Shown: piece after piece, positions 51,543-59,913 of the stretch
Layout of the letters: every line of letters starts with the position of its first letter
How positions within the stretch are numbered: position 1 is the first letter of the stretch
DNA from: Bradyrhizobium sp. 199
GTDB lineage: Bacteria > Pseudomonadota > Alphaproteobacteria > Rhizobiales > Xanthobacteraceae
Reading direction: 5' to 3'
DNA length: 64,000 nt
Assembly (NCBI RefSeq): GCF_023073355.1
Contig: NZ_JADPJI010000005.1
Location: 248,001-312,000 of the forward strand
Made by a program: the position numbers and the translations under genes
The notes under the pieces: generated by a model
What the model was told of the DNA's origin: nothing
The model's input: the letters and a program-made list of their open reading frames with translations, nothing else
The model's database searches: none

Positions 51543-52544
51543 ATGAATTCCAAAGGATCTGCACCGGCAAAGGCCGGCTTGCGCGTCGGCGTCATTGGCG
51601 CTGGCGTGATGGGCAGCAACCACGCGCGTGTGCTTAGCGGCCTCCCCGGCGTCAGCCTCGTCGGCATCGTCGATCCCTCGCCGGCGCACCGGATGCGCAC
51701 CACCGAGCTTGCGAGCTGCCAAGGCTTCGAGACGCTGGACCAGCTCGTTGCCGAAGGCGTCGACGCGGTCACCATCGCAGCTCCGACCCATCTGCATCAC
51801 GAGGTCGCGCTCGCCTGCATCGCCAAGAACATTCACGTCCTGGTCGAAAAGCCGATCGCGTCGACGGTCGCAGAGGGCCGCGAGATCGTCGCCGCCGCGC
51901 AAAAGGCCGGCGTGACGCTGATGGTCGGCCATGTCGAGCGCTTCAATCCGGCAGTCGCCGCCGTCAAGCAGGCGATCGCGGGCGAGGATATTCTCTCCAT
52001 CGCGATCACGCGCGTCGGCCCGTTCCCGCCGCGCATGTCCAATGTCGGCGTCGTCATCGACCTCGCCGTGCACGACATCGATCTGATCCGCTGGTTCACC
52101 GAGTCCGACATCGTCGAGGTGCAGCCGCAATTGTCGAGCGCGGTCGCCGAGCGCGAGGACATCGCGCTTTTGCAGTTCCGCACTGCCAACGGCGTGCTCG
52201 CGCACATCAACACCAATTGGCTGACGCCGTTCAAGGCGCGCAGCGTCACGGTCGCGACCCGCGGCAAATACGTGATGGGCGATCTGCTCACGCGCCAGGT
52301 CACGGAGTGCTTCGGATTCAAGCCCGATGGCAGCTATTCGATGCGGCATCTGCCGGTCGGCCATGACGAGCCGCTCCGCGCCGAGCTCATCGCGTTCCTC
52401 AAGGCGGTGCGCAACGGCGAGACGCCGGCGGTCACCGGCGACGAAGGCGTCGCCAGCCTCGAGATCGCCACGCAGTGCCTCGAAACGCCGTCGCAGCCCG
52501 CCGCGTCATCCGCCCGCAAGGGTCCGCGCCGCGTTGCCGGCTGA
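51543..52544 (+). CDS. Gfo/Idh/MocA family oxidoreductase (WlbA/WbpB-like)
   Basis: A 333-residue NAD(P)-dependent sugar dehydrogenase. LRVGVIGAGVMGSNHARVLSG is the Rossmann motif and VLVEKPIASTVAEGREIV the Gfo/Idh EKP motif; GHVERFNPAV and VIDLAVHDIDLIRWF (conserved catalytic Asp/His region) follow. WlbA/WbpB oxidises C3 of UDP-GlcNAc-uronate ahead of amination, and the aminotransferase directly downstream makes that reading attractive. ATG 51543 starts the homologous part. Confidence 0.84.
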   Translation: MNSKGSAPAKAGLRVGVIGAGVMGSNHARVLSGLPGVSLVGIVDPSPAHRMRTTELASCQGFETLDQLVAEGVDAVTIAAPTHLHHEVALACIAKNIHVLVEKPIASTVAEGREIVAAAQKAGVTLMVGHVERFNPAVAAVKQAIAGEDILSIAITRVGPFPPRMSNVGVVIDLAVHDIDLIRWFTESDIVEVQPQLSSAVAEREDIALLQFRTANGVLAHINTNWLTPFKARSVTVATRGKYVMGDLLTRQVTECFGFKPDGSYSMRHLPVGHDEPLRAELIAFLKAVRNGETPAVTGDEGVASLEIATQCLETPSQPAASSARKGPRRVAG

Positions 52545-52553
52545 TCATTTTCC

Positions 52554-53753
52554 ATGTCGACCAGTCAAGAAGCCGCCAAGAACCAGACCAAGAACCAGAC
52601 CATGAACCAGCATCTGCGTTCCGAACCCATTCCCTTCATCGACGTCGCCTCGCAGCGCCGCCGGCTCGGCGCTTCGCTGGATGCCGCGGTCAAGCGCGTT
52701 CTCGACCATTGCCAGTTCGTCAATGGCCCTGAAGTCGCCGAGCTCGAAAAGCAGCTTGCGACCTATACCGGTGCCAAGCATGTGATCGGCTGCGCCAGCG
52801 GCACCGACGCGATCCTGATGGTGATGATGGCCAAGAATGTCGGGCCGGGCGATGCCGTGCTGTGTCCGTCCTTCACCTTCATCGCGACCGCCTCGCCGGT
52901 GGCGCGGACCGGCGCGACGCCTGTTTATGTCGACGTCGACGAAGCGACCTTCAACATGAGCCCGGAGTCGCTGAAGCGTGGCATCGCGACGGCCCGGAAA
53001 GCAGGCCTCAAACCGGTCGCGGTCATTGCGGTCGATCTGTTCGGCCAGCCCGCCGATCACGACGCCATCGCGGAGATCGCCAAGGACGAGGGCCTGTTCG
53101 TGCTCGACGACGCCGCGCAAGGGTTCGGCGCGAGCTACAAGGGCCGCAAGCTCGGCACTTTCGGGCTCGCCACCGCGACCAGCTTCTTCCCGGCAAAGCC
53201 GCTCGGCTGCTTCGGCGATGGCGGCGCGATCTTCACCGATGACGACGAGCTCGCGGCCACACTGCGCAGCATCCGCGTGCACGGGCAGGGCGTCGATAAA
53301 TACGACAACGTCCGCCTCGGCCTGACCGGCCGGCTCGACACCATGCAGGCCGCGGTCCTGATTGAGAAGCTGAAGATTTTCGACGACGAGATCGCCGCCC
53401 GCAATAGGGTCGCGGAGCGCTACGCGCGTGGCCTGTCCAACGTCGTCACCGTGCCGCGTCTGGCGCCCGGCAACACCTCGGTCTGGGCGCAGTACACGAT
53501 CCGCCTGCCTGAGGGCACCGACCGCGACGGCTTCGCTGCCGCGCTGAAGGCCCACGGCGTGCCGACCGCGATCTATTACGGCAAGTCGATGCATCAGCAG
53601 ACCGCCTACAAGCAGTATCCGGTCGCCGACGGCGGTCTGCCTGCTTGCGAAAGCCTGTCGCGGGACGTCATCAGTCTGCCGATGCACGCCTATTTGACCG
53701 AGTCCGATCAGGAGCGCGTGATCGCCGCCGTGCGCGGCGCGCTGGCGGGCTGA
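52554..53753 (+). CDS. DegT/DnrJ/EryC1/StrS aminotransferase (WlbE/WbpE-like)
   Basis: A 399-residue PLP-dependent nucleotide-sugar aminotransferase. PIPFIDVASQRRRLG opens the conserved part; GCASGTDAILMVMM, DLFGQPADHDAI, LDDAAQGFGASYKGRKLG and SFFPAKPLGCFGDGGAIF with PLP Lys215 (numbered from 52554) are close to WlbE/WbpE. It probably aminates the 3-keto product of the neighbouring dehydrogenase. The N-terminus has a perfect 12-bp tandem repeat (52578-52601, encoding KNQT twice) before a second ATG at 52602, so either ATG may be used. Confidence 0.9.
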   Translation: MSTSQEAAKNQTKNQTMNQHLRSEPIPFIDVASQRRRLGASLDAAVKRVLDHCQFVNGPEVAELEKQLATYTGAKHVIGCASGTDAILMVMMAKNVGPGDAVLCPSFTFIATASPVARTGATPVYVDVDEATFNMSPESLKRGIATARKAGLKPVAVIAVDLFGQPADHDAIAEIAKDEGLFVLDDAAQGFGASYKGRKLGTFGLATATSFFPAKPLGCFGDGGAIFTDDDELAATLRSIRVHGQGVDKYDNVRLGLTGRLDTMQAAVLIEKLKIFDDEIAARNRVAERYARGLSNVVTVPRLAPGNTSVWAQYTIRLPEGTDRDGFAAALKAHGVPTAIYYGKSMHQQTAYKQYPVADGGLPACESLSRDVISLPMHAYLTESDQERVIAAVRGALAG

Positions 53754-53760
53754 TTCTTGC

Positions 53761-53884
53761 TTCACCTCTCCCGCTTGCGGGAGAGGTCGGCGCGTAGCGA
53801 CGGGTGAGGCTTCTTTCCTCTTGGGGATTGTCCAGTTGTGGAGACACCCTCTCCCCAACCCTCTCCAGCAGGCGGGAGAGGGGG
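53761..53884. repeat. Palindromic intergenic repeat (CCTCTCCCGC family), copy D
   Basis: TTCACCTCTCCCGCTTGCGG... on the left and CCCTCTCCAGCAGGCGGGAGAGGG on the right, same layout as copies A-C. It lies between the aminotransferase and murJ genes. Confidence 0.78.
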
Positions 53885-53942
53885 CGCACCTTCCCCGCCG
53901 CTTCCACCTAGACCTAATCGCGCCATGCTCTAAAACAGACGC

Positions 53943-55469
53943 ATGCTCGGACGCATCTTCACGGTTGGTGGTTACACGCTGCTCTCGCGGCTGACGGGAT
54001 TTGCCCGCGACATCATGCTCGCGGCGATCCTCGGCGCCGGCCCGGTGGCCGACGCCTTTTTCGTGGCGCTGCGGCTGCCCAACCACTTCCGCGCGATCTT
54101 CGCCGAGGGCGCCTTCAACGCCGCCTGGGTGCCGGCCTATGCGCATGTCCATGGCGAGAAGGGCGAGGCGGCGGCAAAATTATTCGCCGACCGCATCTTC
54201 ACGCTGCTGCTGGCCTCGCAAGTCCTGCTGCTGATCGTCGCCTGGCTGTTCATGCCGCAGGCCATGAGCATTTTGGCGCCGGGCTTCGGTGAGGATGCCG
54301 AGCAGCGGAAGCTCGCGATCGAGCTGACCCGGATCACCTTTCCTTATCTCTTGCTGATCACGCTGGTGACGCTCTATGGCGGCATGCTCAACGTGATGCA
54401 GCGCTTTGCCAGCGCCGCGGCGGCGTCGATCTTCCTCAACGTCGCGATGATGATGACGCTGGCGGTTGCCGTCTGGTTTCCGACCGCGGGCCACGCCGCG
54501 GCCTGGGGCGTCCTCATCTCGGGCTTCCTGCAATATTTCCTGCTCGCCGGCGATCTCGCGCGACATGGGGGCCTGCCGCGCTTTGCACCCTTGAAGCTCG
54601 ACGAAGACGTTCGCGGCTTCTTCAGGGCACTGGGCCCAGCGACGCTGGGCTCGATGGGCACGCAGGTCGCGCTGTTCGCCGATACCATCATCGCGACCTT
54701 CCTGCCCGCGGGCGCGCTGTCGGCGCTCTATTATGCCGACCGCCTCAACCAGCTGCCGATCGGCGTCATCGGCATCGCCATCGGCACCGTGCTGCTGCCG
54801 GAGATGTCGCGGCGGATCACCGCCAACGACCATGACGGCGCGATGAAGGCACAGCGCCGCGCCTTCGATTTCACGCTGCTGTTCTCGATCCCGTTCGTGG
54901 CGGCCTTCCTCACCGTGCCCGACGCGATCATGCGCGCGCTGTTCGCCCGCGGTGCGTTCTCCAAGGCCGATGCCGCTGCCGCCGGCGCCACGCTCGCGGC
55001 GTACGCCATCGGTCTGATTCCTTTCGTGCTGATCCGCAGCGCGGTCGCGACGTTCTATGCGCGCAAGGATACCGCGACGCCGGTTCGGGCGTCGCTGACC
55101 GGCATTGCGGTCAACGTCGCGCTGAAGGTCGCCCTGATGGGATCGCTCGCCCAGATCGGCCTTGCGCTCGCGACCGCCGTCGGCGTCTGGACTAATCTCT
55201 TGCTGGTGTTGTTCTTCGCCGTGCGGCGAGGCTTTCTCGTGCTGGACCGTGCCTGGCTGATATCGCTGAGCAAATTCCTGCTGAGCGGAGTCATCCTCGC
55301 CGCCACATTCTGGCTGATCGCGCGCTTCGGCGGTCCCGCGCTAAGTGCGATGCGCTTCCACGATGAGTTCACCCTGGCCCTGCTCGCGATCGGCGGCACG
55401 ATCATCTATGCGCTCGCGATCCTCATCTTGTTCGGCCGCAAGTGGCTGGTTTCGCTGGTGCGCGGCTAG
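53943..55469 (+). CDS. murJ: Lipid II flippase MurJ (MviN)
   Basis: A 508-residue polytopic membrane protein of the MOP superfamily, moving lipid II across the inner membrane for peptidoglycan. It shows the MurJ opening GGYTLLSRLTGFARDIMLAAILGAGPVADAFFVALRLPNHFRAIFAEGAFNAAWVP, with the conserved R-x-x-x-A-x-G-P and FAEGAF pieces, then AILAPGF-type text (SILAPGF) and about 14 hydrophobic helices. It marks the right boundary of the surface-polysaccharide region. Confidence 0.96.
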   Translation: MLGRIFTVGGYTLLSRLTGFARDIMLAAILGAGPVADAFFVALRLPNHFRAIFAEGAFNAAWVPAYAHVHGEKGEAAAKLFADRIFTLLLASQVLLLIVAWLFMPQAMSILAPGFGEDAEQRKLAIELTRITFPYLLLITLVTLYGGMLNVMQRFASAAAASIFLNVAMMMTLAVAVWFPTAGHAAAWGVLISGFLQYFLLAGDLARHGGLPRFAPLKLDEDVRGFFRALGPATLGSMGTQVALFADTIIATFLPAGALSALYYADRLNQLPIGVIGIAIGTVLLPEMSRRITANDHDGAMKAQRRAFDFTLLFSIPFVAAFLTVPDAIMRALFARGAFSKADAAAAGATLAAYAIGLIPFVLIRSAVATFYARKDTATPVRASLTGIAVNVALKVALMGSLAQIGLALATAVGVWTNLLLVLFFAVRRGFLVLDRAWLISLSKFLLSGVILAATFWLIARFGGPALSAMRFHDEFTLALLAIGGTIIYALAILILFGRKWLVSLVRG

Positions 55470-55517
55470 ACGAGCCGGGTACTCGCCTCCAGGCTGCAAC
55501 CAACGTTCTCACATCTC

Positions 55518-55546
55518 TTGAATTCGCGCGATCGCCGTGCTATCGA
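55518..55546 (+). promoter_or_regulatory. Predicted sigma-70 promoter TTGAAT-N17-TATCGA
   Basis: TTGAAT (55518-55523), an exact 17-bp spacer and TATCGA (55541-55546) lie 49 bp after the murJ stop. A start point about seven bases after the -10 would fall at 55553, the first base of an ATG. Confidence 0.4.
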
Positions 55547-55552
55547 CAGCAC

Positions 55553-55630
55553 ATGACCAAATGCTCGCGCAACGTTATCCGCAACCACATGACCCGCTTC
55601 GGCTGGGCCGTGGGAGGAGTCGTGCGCTAG
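55553..55630 (+). CDS. Putative leaderless 25-residue peptide ORF or small RNA
   Basis: ATG 55553 to TAG 55630 encodes a 25-residue basic peptide beginning MTKCSRNVIRNHMTRFGWAV. There is no Shine-Dalgarno, but the predicted promoter places the 5' end on the ATG, so a leaderless message is possible. Thirty bases further on is a strong terminator (55660-55689), making a discrete transcript of about 135-140 nt. It may equally be a non-coding small RNA. I do not recognise the peptide. Confidence 0.35.
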   Translation: MTKCSRNVIRNHMTRFGWAVGGVVR

Positions 55631-55659
55631 AAGTTCGACGAGGACATCTCTTCCACCAG

Positions 55660-55689
55660 GCCCCGCCGGCATCGGACGGGGCCTTTTTC
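55660..55689 (+). terminator. Rho-independent terminator
   Basis: GGCCCCG (55660-55666), an 11-base loop and CGGGGCC (55678-55684), followed directly by TTTTT (55685-55689). It would end the mini-ORF transcript or murJ read-through, and lies 41 bp upstream of the DUF1127 gene. Confidence 0.85.
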
Positions 55690-55729
55690 ATGGCCACGCT
55701 CCCTGCCGGCTCAACAGCAGGAGCATCCG

Positions 55730-56005
55730 ATGCCACCCCAACAGACGAACATTTCACCCGCGATTGAGCGCGACGCCGCGGGGCGCGGACTCGACCTCTC
55801 CATCGTCCTGAGCCTGCTCAGGGGATACTGGCTTGCGTTTCAGGAGCGGCGGCTGCGCTCACGGATCACCTTGCAGGACCTCAGCGACAGGGAGCTGATG
55901 GACATCGGCTTGACGCGGGGCGAGATCGACAGCATCGCGCCTGAACGCGCCATCGACAGGTTAAGAGACAATGCCCGAACTCTGTTGGGCCGTGGTGGGA
56001 TGTGA
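55730..56005 (+). CDS. DUF1127 (YjiS-like) domain protein
   Basis: A 91-residue basic protein. The C-terminal half, RLRSRITLQDLSDRELMDIGLTRGEIDSI, is the DUF1127 motif: arginine-rich helix, L-x-x-L-S/D-D-R-x-L-x-D-I-G-L-x-R. In alphaproteobacteria such proteins have been linked to RNA turnover and phosphate or carbon regulation. ATG 55730 has AGGAG nine bases upstream. The following GNAT gene starts 50 bp later. Confidence 0.85.
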   Translation: MPPQQTNISPAIERDAAGRGLDLSIVLSLLRGYWLAFQERRLRSRITLQDLSDRELMDIGLTRGEIDSIAPERAIDRLRDNARTLLGRGGM

Positions 56006-56054
56006 TGACCACCAATCCCGGTCGACTTCGCTGCGGCGAGGAGAGGAGGCGATC

Positions 56055-56579
56055 ATGATATCGCATGCTGCGCGTGCTCCGGCGGATGTGGACATCCGCC
56101 GATTGACGGTCGACGATCTCGAACTCTTTCGCGACATTCGCGCGGAGGCGCTTCGGACGCACCCCCAAACGTTTGGTTCTCGTGAAGAGGATGAGGGCGG
56201 AGAGGCGATGCTGGCGGCCTATCGCCATTGGCTGAGTGGCGTAATCCTTGGCGTCTTCGGGCGCGGAAGCCTGATCGGGGTTGCGGGATTCTACGTCTCG
56301 CCGGATCGGCGGTCGAGGCACAGGGGCCACATCTTCACGGTTTACGTCAGGGAAGATGGTCGAGGTCAAGGCGCCGGAAATCGCCTCATCAAGGAGCTTC
56401 TCGCCCATGCCGAGGCATGCGTCGAGCAGGTCCATCTTGAGGTCCTGCTCGAAGCAACCGCTGCGATCAGGACCTACAGGCGCAATGAGTTCGAAATCTA
56501 CGGCACGGATCCGGCTGCCGTCCGTATAGGTGATGCCAACTATGATAAATTTCTTATGGTCAGGAAGTTCGGCCGCTGA
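56055..56579 (+). CDS. GNAT family N-acetyltransferase
   Basis: A 174-residue acetyltransferase. VDIRRLTVDDLELFRDIRAEALRTHP is the usual N-terminal helix pair, HIFTVYVREDGRGQGAGNRLIKEL contains the acetyl-CoA motif (R/Q-x-x-G-x-G/A), and VHLEVLLEATAAIRTYRRNEFEIYG is motif B. ATG 56055 has a strong GAGAGGAGG site, preferred over upstream starts that overlap DUF1127. The acceptor (protein or small molecule) is unknown. Confidence 0.86.
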   Translation: MISHAARAPADVDIRRLTVDDLELFRDIRAEALRTHPQTFGSREEDEGGEAMLAAYRHWLSGVILGVFGRGSLIGVAGFYVSPDRRSRHRGHIFTVYVREDGRGQGAGNRLIKELLAHAEACVEQVHLEVLLEATAAIRTYRRNEFEIYGTDPAAVRIGDANYDKFLMVRKFGR

Positions 56580-56739
56580 CACGGCTCTGGCATAGTTACG
56601 CGGCATCGTTGCTCCAGAACCGCCGAAGGTGACCTCGAATCATCGATATCCATGGAAAAGCCCCACCTAAACCCGTTTGCCTTGCCAGTTTTTCCACGGC
56701 AATATGCCGGCAAAACAACCATGAGAACGGGAAGATAAA

Positions 56740-59049
56740 ATGGCGGCTCCCATCAAGTTCGGCGTTGGCCAAAGCGTGCTGCGCAAGGAGGATGACGCGC
56801 TCATCCGCGGCAAGGGCCGCTATACCGACGATTACGCGCCGCAGGCTGCGCTGCGCTGCCTGATGCTGCGCTCGCCGCACGCGCATGCCAAATACACCAT
56901 CGATGTGAGCCGTGCCCGCGGGCTTCCCGGCGTTGCGCTGATCCTCACCGCCGACGACGTGAAGGATCTCGGCAATCTGCCCTGCCTGTTCAATCTCGAG
57001 ACCGATCCGTTCACCGGCCCGCCTTACCCGATCCTGGCCAAGGACGAGGTGCGCCATGTCGGCGATGCCGTCGCCTTCGTCGTCGCCGAGACCATCGACC
57101 AGGCACGCGACGCGATCGAGGCGATCGACGTCAAATGGAGCTCGCTGCCCTCAGTGACCGGCGTCGTCAACGCCGTCAAGAAGGGCGCGCCGCAGGTCTG
57201 GCCGGACAAGCCGGGTAACGTGCTGTTCGACGTCTCGATCGGTGACAAGGCGGCGACGGAAGCTGCCTTCGCCAAGGCGCATACGGTCGCCGAAATCTCG
57301 ATCGTCAACCCGCGCGTGGTCGCGAACTTCATGGAGACGCGCGCAGCGGTCTGCGAATACGACGCTAAGCGTGACCATCTGACGCTGACGGTCGGCAGCC
57401 AGGGCAGCCACCGCCTGCGCGATATCCTGTGCCAGAACGTGCTCAACATCCCGACCGACAAGATGCGGGTGATCTGCCCGGACGTCGGCGGCGGGTTCGG
57501 CACGAAGCTGTTTCCTTACAGGGAATACGCCCTGATGGCGGTCGCGGCGCGGCAGCTGAAGAAGGCGGTGAAATGGGCGGCCGACCGCACCGAGCATTTT
57601 GTGGGCGATGCGCAGGGCCGCGACAACGTCACCACCGCGAAGATGGCGCTGACTGAAGACGGCAAGTTCCTCGCGATGGATTGCGACTTGATGGGCGACA
57701 TGGGCGCGTATCTTTCGACCTTCGGCCCCTACATTCCCCATGGCGGCGCCGGCATGCTGCCGGGCCTCTACGACATCCAGGCCTTCCATTGCCGGGTGCG
57801 CACTATCTTCACCAACAGCGTGCCGGTCGACGCCTATCGCGGCGCGGGGCGCCCCGAGGCGGCCTATGTCATCGAGCGCCTCGTTGACGCCTGCGCGCGC
57901 AAACTCGACATGACGCCAGATGCCGTCCGTCGCAAGAACTTCATCCAGCCGAAGGCGCTGCCCTACAAGACCGCGACCGGCAAGGTCTATGACTCCGGCG
58001 ACTTCGCCGCGCATCTCAAGCGCGCGATGGAGATCGCCGAGTGGAAGGAGTTTCCAAAGCGCGCCAAGGCGGTCAAGAAGGACGGCCTGATCCGCGGGAT
58101 TGGTCTTGCCAGTTACGTCGAGGTGTGCGGCACCATGGGTGAGGAGACCGCCAATGTGCGGATGGACCCCAACGGCGACATCACCGTCCTGATCGGCACG
58201 CAGTCGAGTGGGCAGGGCCACCAGACCGCCTATGCGCAGATCGTCGCCGAGCAGTTCGGCGTTGCGCCCGAGCGCGTGCACATACACCAGGGTGACACCG
58301 ACATGATCGCAACCGGCCTCGGCACCGGCGGCTCGGCCTCGATCCCGTCAGGCGGCGTCAGCGTCGAGCGGGCCACGCGCGAGCTCGGGCAAAAGCTCAA
58401 GGAGATCGCGGCACAGGCGCTCGAGGCCAGCGCCGGCGACCTCGAGATCTCGGAAGGCGTGGTGCGGATCGCCGGTACCGACCGTTCGATCTCGTTCGCC
58501 GATCTCGCCAAGCGGCCCGGCGCCGATCCGTCGAAGCTGAATGCCAGCGCGACCTTCGCCAGCGCCGACGGCACCTATCCCAACGGCACGCATGTGGCGG
58601 AGGTCGAGATCGATCCGGCCACCGGCATCATCAAGATCGTCAATTACGTGATCGTCGATGATTTCGGCAAGACGCTCAATCCGCTGCTGTTGGCGGGCCA
58701 GGTGCATGGGGGCGCCATGCAGGGCATCGGCCAGGCGCTGATGGAGCAGGTGGTCTATGGGCCCAGTGACGGCCAGCTCATCACCGCGACCTTCATGGAC
58801 TACGCGCTTCCGCGGGCGGCGGACGGGCCGGCCTTCGTGTTCGAGACTGCCAACGTCCCCTGCAAGACCAATCCGATGGGCGTGAAGGGGGCGGGCGAGG
58901 CTGGTGCGATCGGCTCCTGTCCGGCCGTCGTCAACGCCATCGTCGACGCCCTCTGGCGCGAATACAAGATCGACCACATCGACATGCCGGCAACGCCCGA
59001 GCGGGTGTGGATCGCGATCAACGAGCACCATCGCCGCCACAGCCTGTAA
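56740..59049 (+). CDS. CoxL-type molybdenum hydroxylase large subunit (form II-like)
   Basis: A 769-residue xanthine-oxidase-family molybdopterin subunit. GVGQSVLRKEDDALIRGKGRYTDD opens it; the active-site loop is DAYRGAGR (A365-R371), the form II signature, not the CO-dehydrogenase form I AYRCSFR; the catalytic Glu is E720 in GVKGAGEAGAIGS. True CO oxidation is therefore unlikely; the substrate is probably an aldehyde or N-heterocycle. The partner FAD (CoxM) and 2Fe-2S (CoxS) subunits are not adjacent, which is unusual. The nearest redox gene is the cytochrome c' at 59203. Confidence 0.9.
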   Translation: MAAPIKFGVGQSVLRKEDDALIRGKGRYTDDYAPQAALRCLMLRSPHAHAKYTIDVSRARGLPGVALILTADDVKDLGNLPCLFNLETDPFTGPPYPILAKDEVRHVGDAVAFVVAETIDQARDAIEAIDVKWSSLPSVTGVVNAVKKGAPQVWPDKPGNVLFDVSIGDKAATEAAFAKAHTVAEISIVNPRVVANFMETRAAVCEYDAKRDHLTLTVGSQGSHRLRDILCQNVLNIPTDKMRVICPDVGGGFGTKLFPYREYALMAVAARQLKKAVKWAADRTEHFVGDAQGRDNVTTAKMALTEDGKFLAMDCDLMGDMGAYLSTFGPYIPHGGAGMLPGLYDIQAFHCRVRTIFTNSVPVDAYRGAGRPEAAYVIERLVDACARKLDMTPDAVRRKNFIQPKALPYKTATGKVYDSGDFAAHLKRAMEIAEWKEFPKRAKAVKKDGLIRGIGLASYVEVCGTMGEETANVRMDPNGDITVLIGTQSSGQGHQTAYAQIVAEQFGVAPERVHIHQGDTDMIATGLGTGGSASIPSGGVSVERATRELGQKLKEIAAQALEASAGDLEISEGVVRIAGTDRSISFADLAKRPGADPSKLNASATFASADGTYPNGTHVAEVEIDPATGIIKIVNYVIVDDFGKTLNPLLLAGQVHGGAMQGIGQALMEQVVYGPSDGQLITATFMDYALPRAADGPAFVFETANVPCKTNPMGVKGAGEAGAIGSCPAVVNAIVDALWREYKIDHIDMPATPERVWIAINEHHRRHSL

Positions 59050-59202
59050 TCCAAGCAAATGCGGAACGCGTTTTGCGGCCCAGCCAAATGCTCCGGAGTG
59101 CGACGATTTATCGTCGCGCTCTGGATGGAATGAAATATGCCAATCGGGGTTGGTCCAATGTGGGGTCAGCACGATCCTGTGTCAGCGAAAGGGATTTTGC
59201 GA

Positions 59203-59649
59203 ATGAAGCGAGTATTGGCTGTTATGGGCGCGCTGCTGCTCGGTATGGGCGCGGTTTGGGCGCAACAGGACTCCCTCAAGGAGGTCCAGACTCTCATGAA
59301 GGGCAACGGCAAGAACGCCGGTGCGGTGTCGGCGATGGTCAAGGGCGAGAAACCCTACGACCAGGCCACGGTGGACAGCGCGCTGGCGCAATTCGAAGAT
59401 ACCGCCAAGAAGCTGCCGAACCTTTTTCCGGCCAGCGCCAAGGGCGTGAAGCTCGACGGCGACTACTCGCCCTCGCCGAAGGTCTGGGAGGACAAGGCCG
59501 GCTTCGACGCCAAGGTCGCAAGCTTCGCCAAGGTCGTCAGCGAAGCCAAGGGCAAGATCAAGGATCTGGACTCGCTCAAGGCGAACTTCCCGGCGGTCGG
59601 CAAGGAATGCGGCGGCTGCCACGAGACGTTCCGTGTGAAGAACGGCTGA
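59203..59649 (+). CDS. Cytochrome c' family protein (cytochrome c-556 type)
   Basis: A 148-residue periplasmic haem protein. A Sec signal peptide (MKRVLAVMGALLLGMGAVWA, cut before QQDSL) is followed by a four-helix-bundle-type sequence, and the C-terminal haem site CGGCH is at 136-140 (VGKECGGCHETFRVKNG), where cytochrome c' proteins carry it. Likely roles are electron shuttling or nitric-oxide binding. ATG 59203 is set by the signal peptide. A terminator follows at 59790. Confidence 0.88.
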   Translation: MKRVLAVMGALLLGMGAVWAQQDSLKEVQTLMKGNGKNAGAVSAMVKGEKPYDQATVDSALAQFEDTAKKLPNLFPASAKGVKLDGDYSPSPKVWEDKAGFDAKVASFAKVVSEAKGKIKDLDSLKANFPAVGKECGGCHETFRVKNG

Positions 59650-59789
59650 GGCGGAGCAAATTCGTAGTCCGGATGGAAGCAAAAGCCGGGTTCTCTCCTG
59701 GCTGAAAGTCTGCCCCGGATTTTGCTTGCGTCTTCGCTCTTGAGCTACGGCGGACAAGTCGCTCCATCACGCTAACGGGACTCAAAAAG

Positions 59790-59816
59790 GGCGGTTGCGA
59801 AAGCAGCCGCCTTTTT
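59790..59816 (+). terminator. Rho-independent terminator after the cytochrome c' gene
   Basis: GGCGGTTGC-GAAA-GCAGCCGCC (59790-59811) is a 9-bp stem (one G-U) with a GNRA loop, followed by TTTTT. It lies 141 bp past the cytochrome stop; the sequence between holds no ORF I can support. Confidence 0.85.
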
Positions 59817-59913
59817 CTTCGGCCTTGCACCGCGGGAAATTCTGTTCTCAAGGCCTGACGATTTGCCGTCAGAGCAGTTATCTCTGCTCAATCAGGAACC
59901 AGCGAGACAGGCC

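Noticed and set aside
56740..59649. CO dehydrogenase operon
   Set aside because: The large subunit has AYRGAGR, not the form I AYRCSFR, and no small or medium subunit genes flank it.
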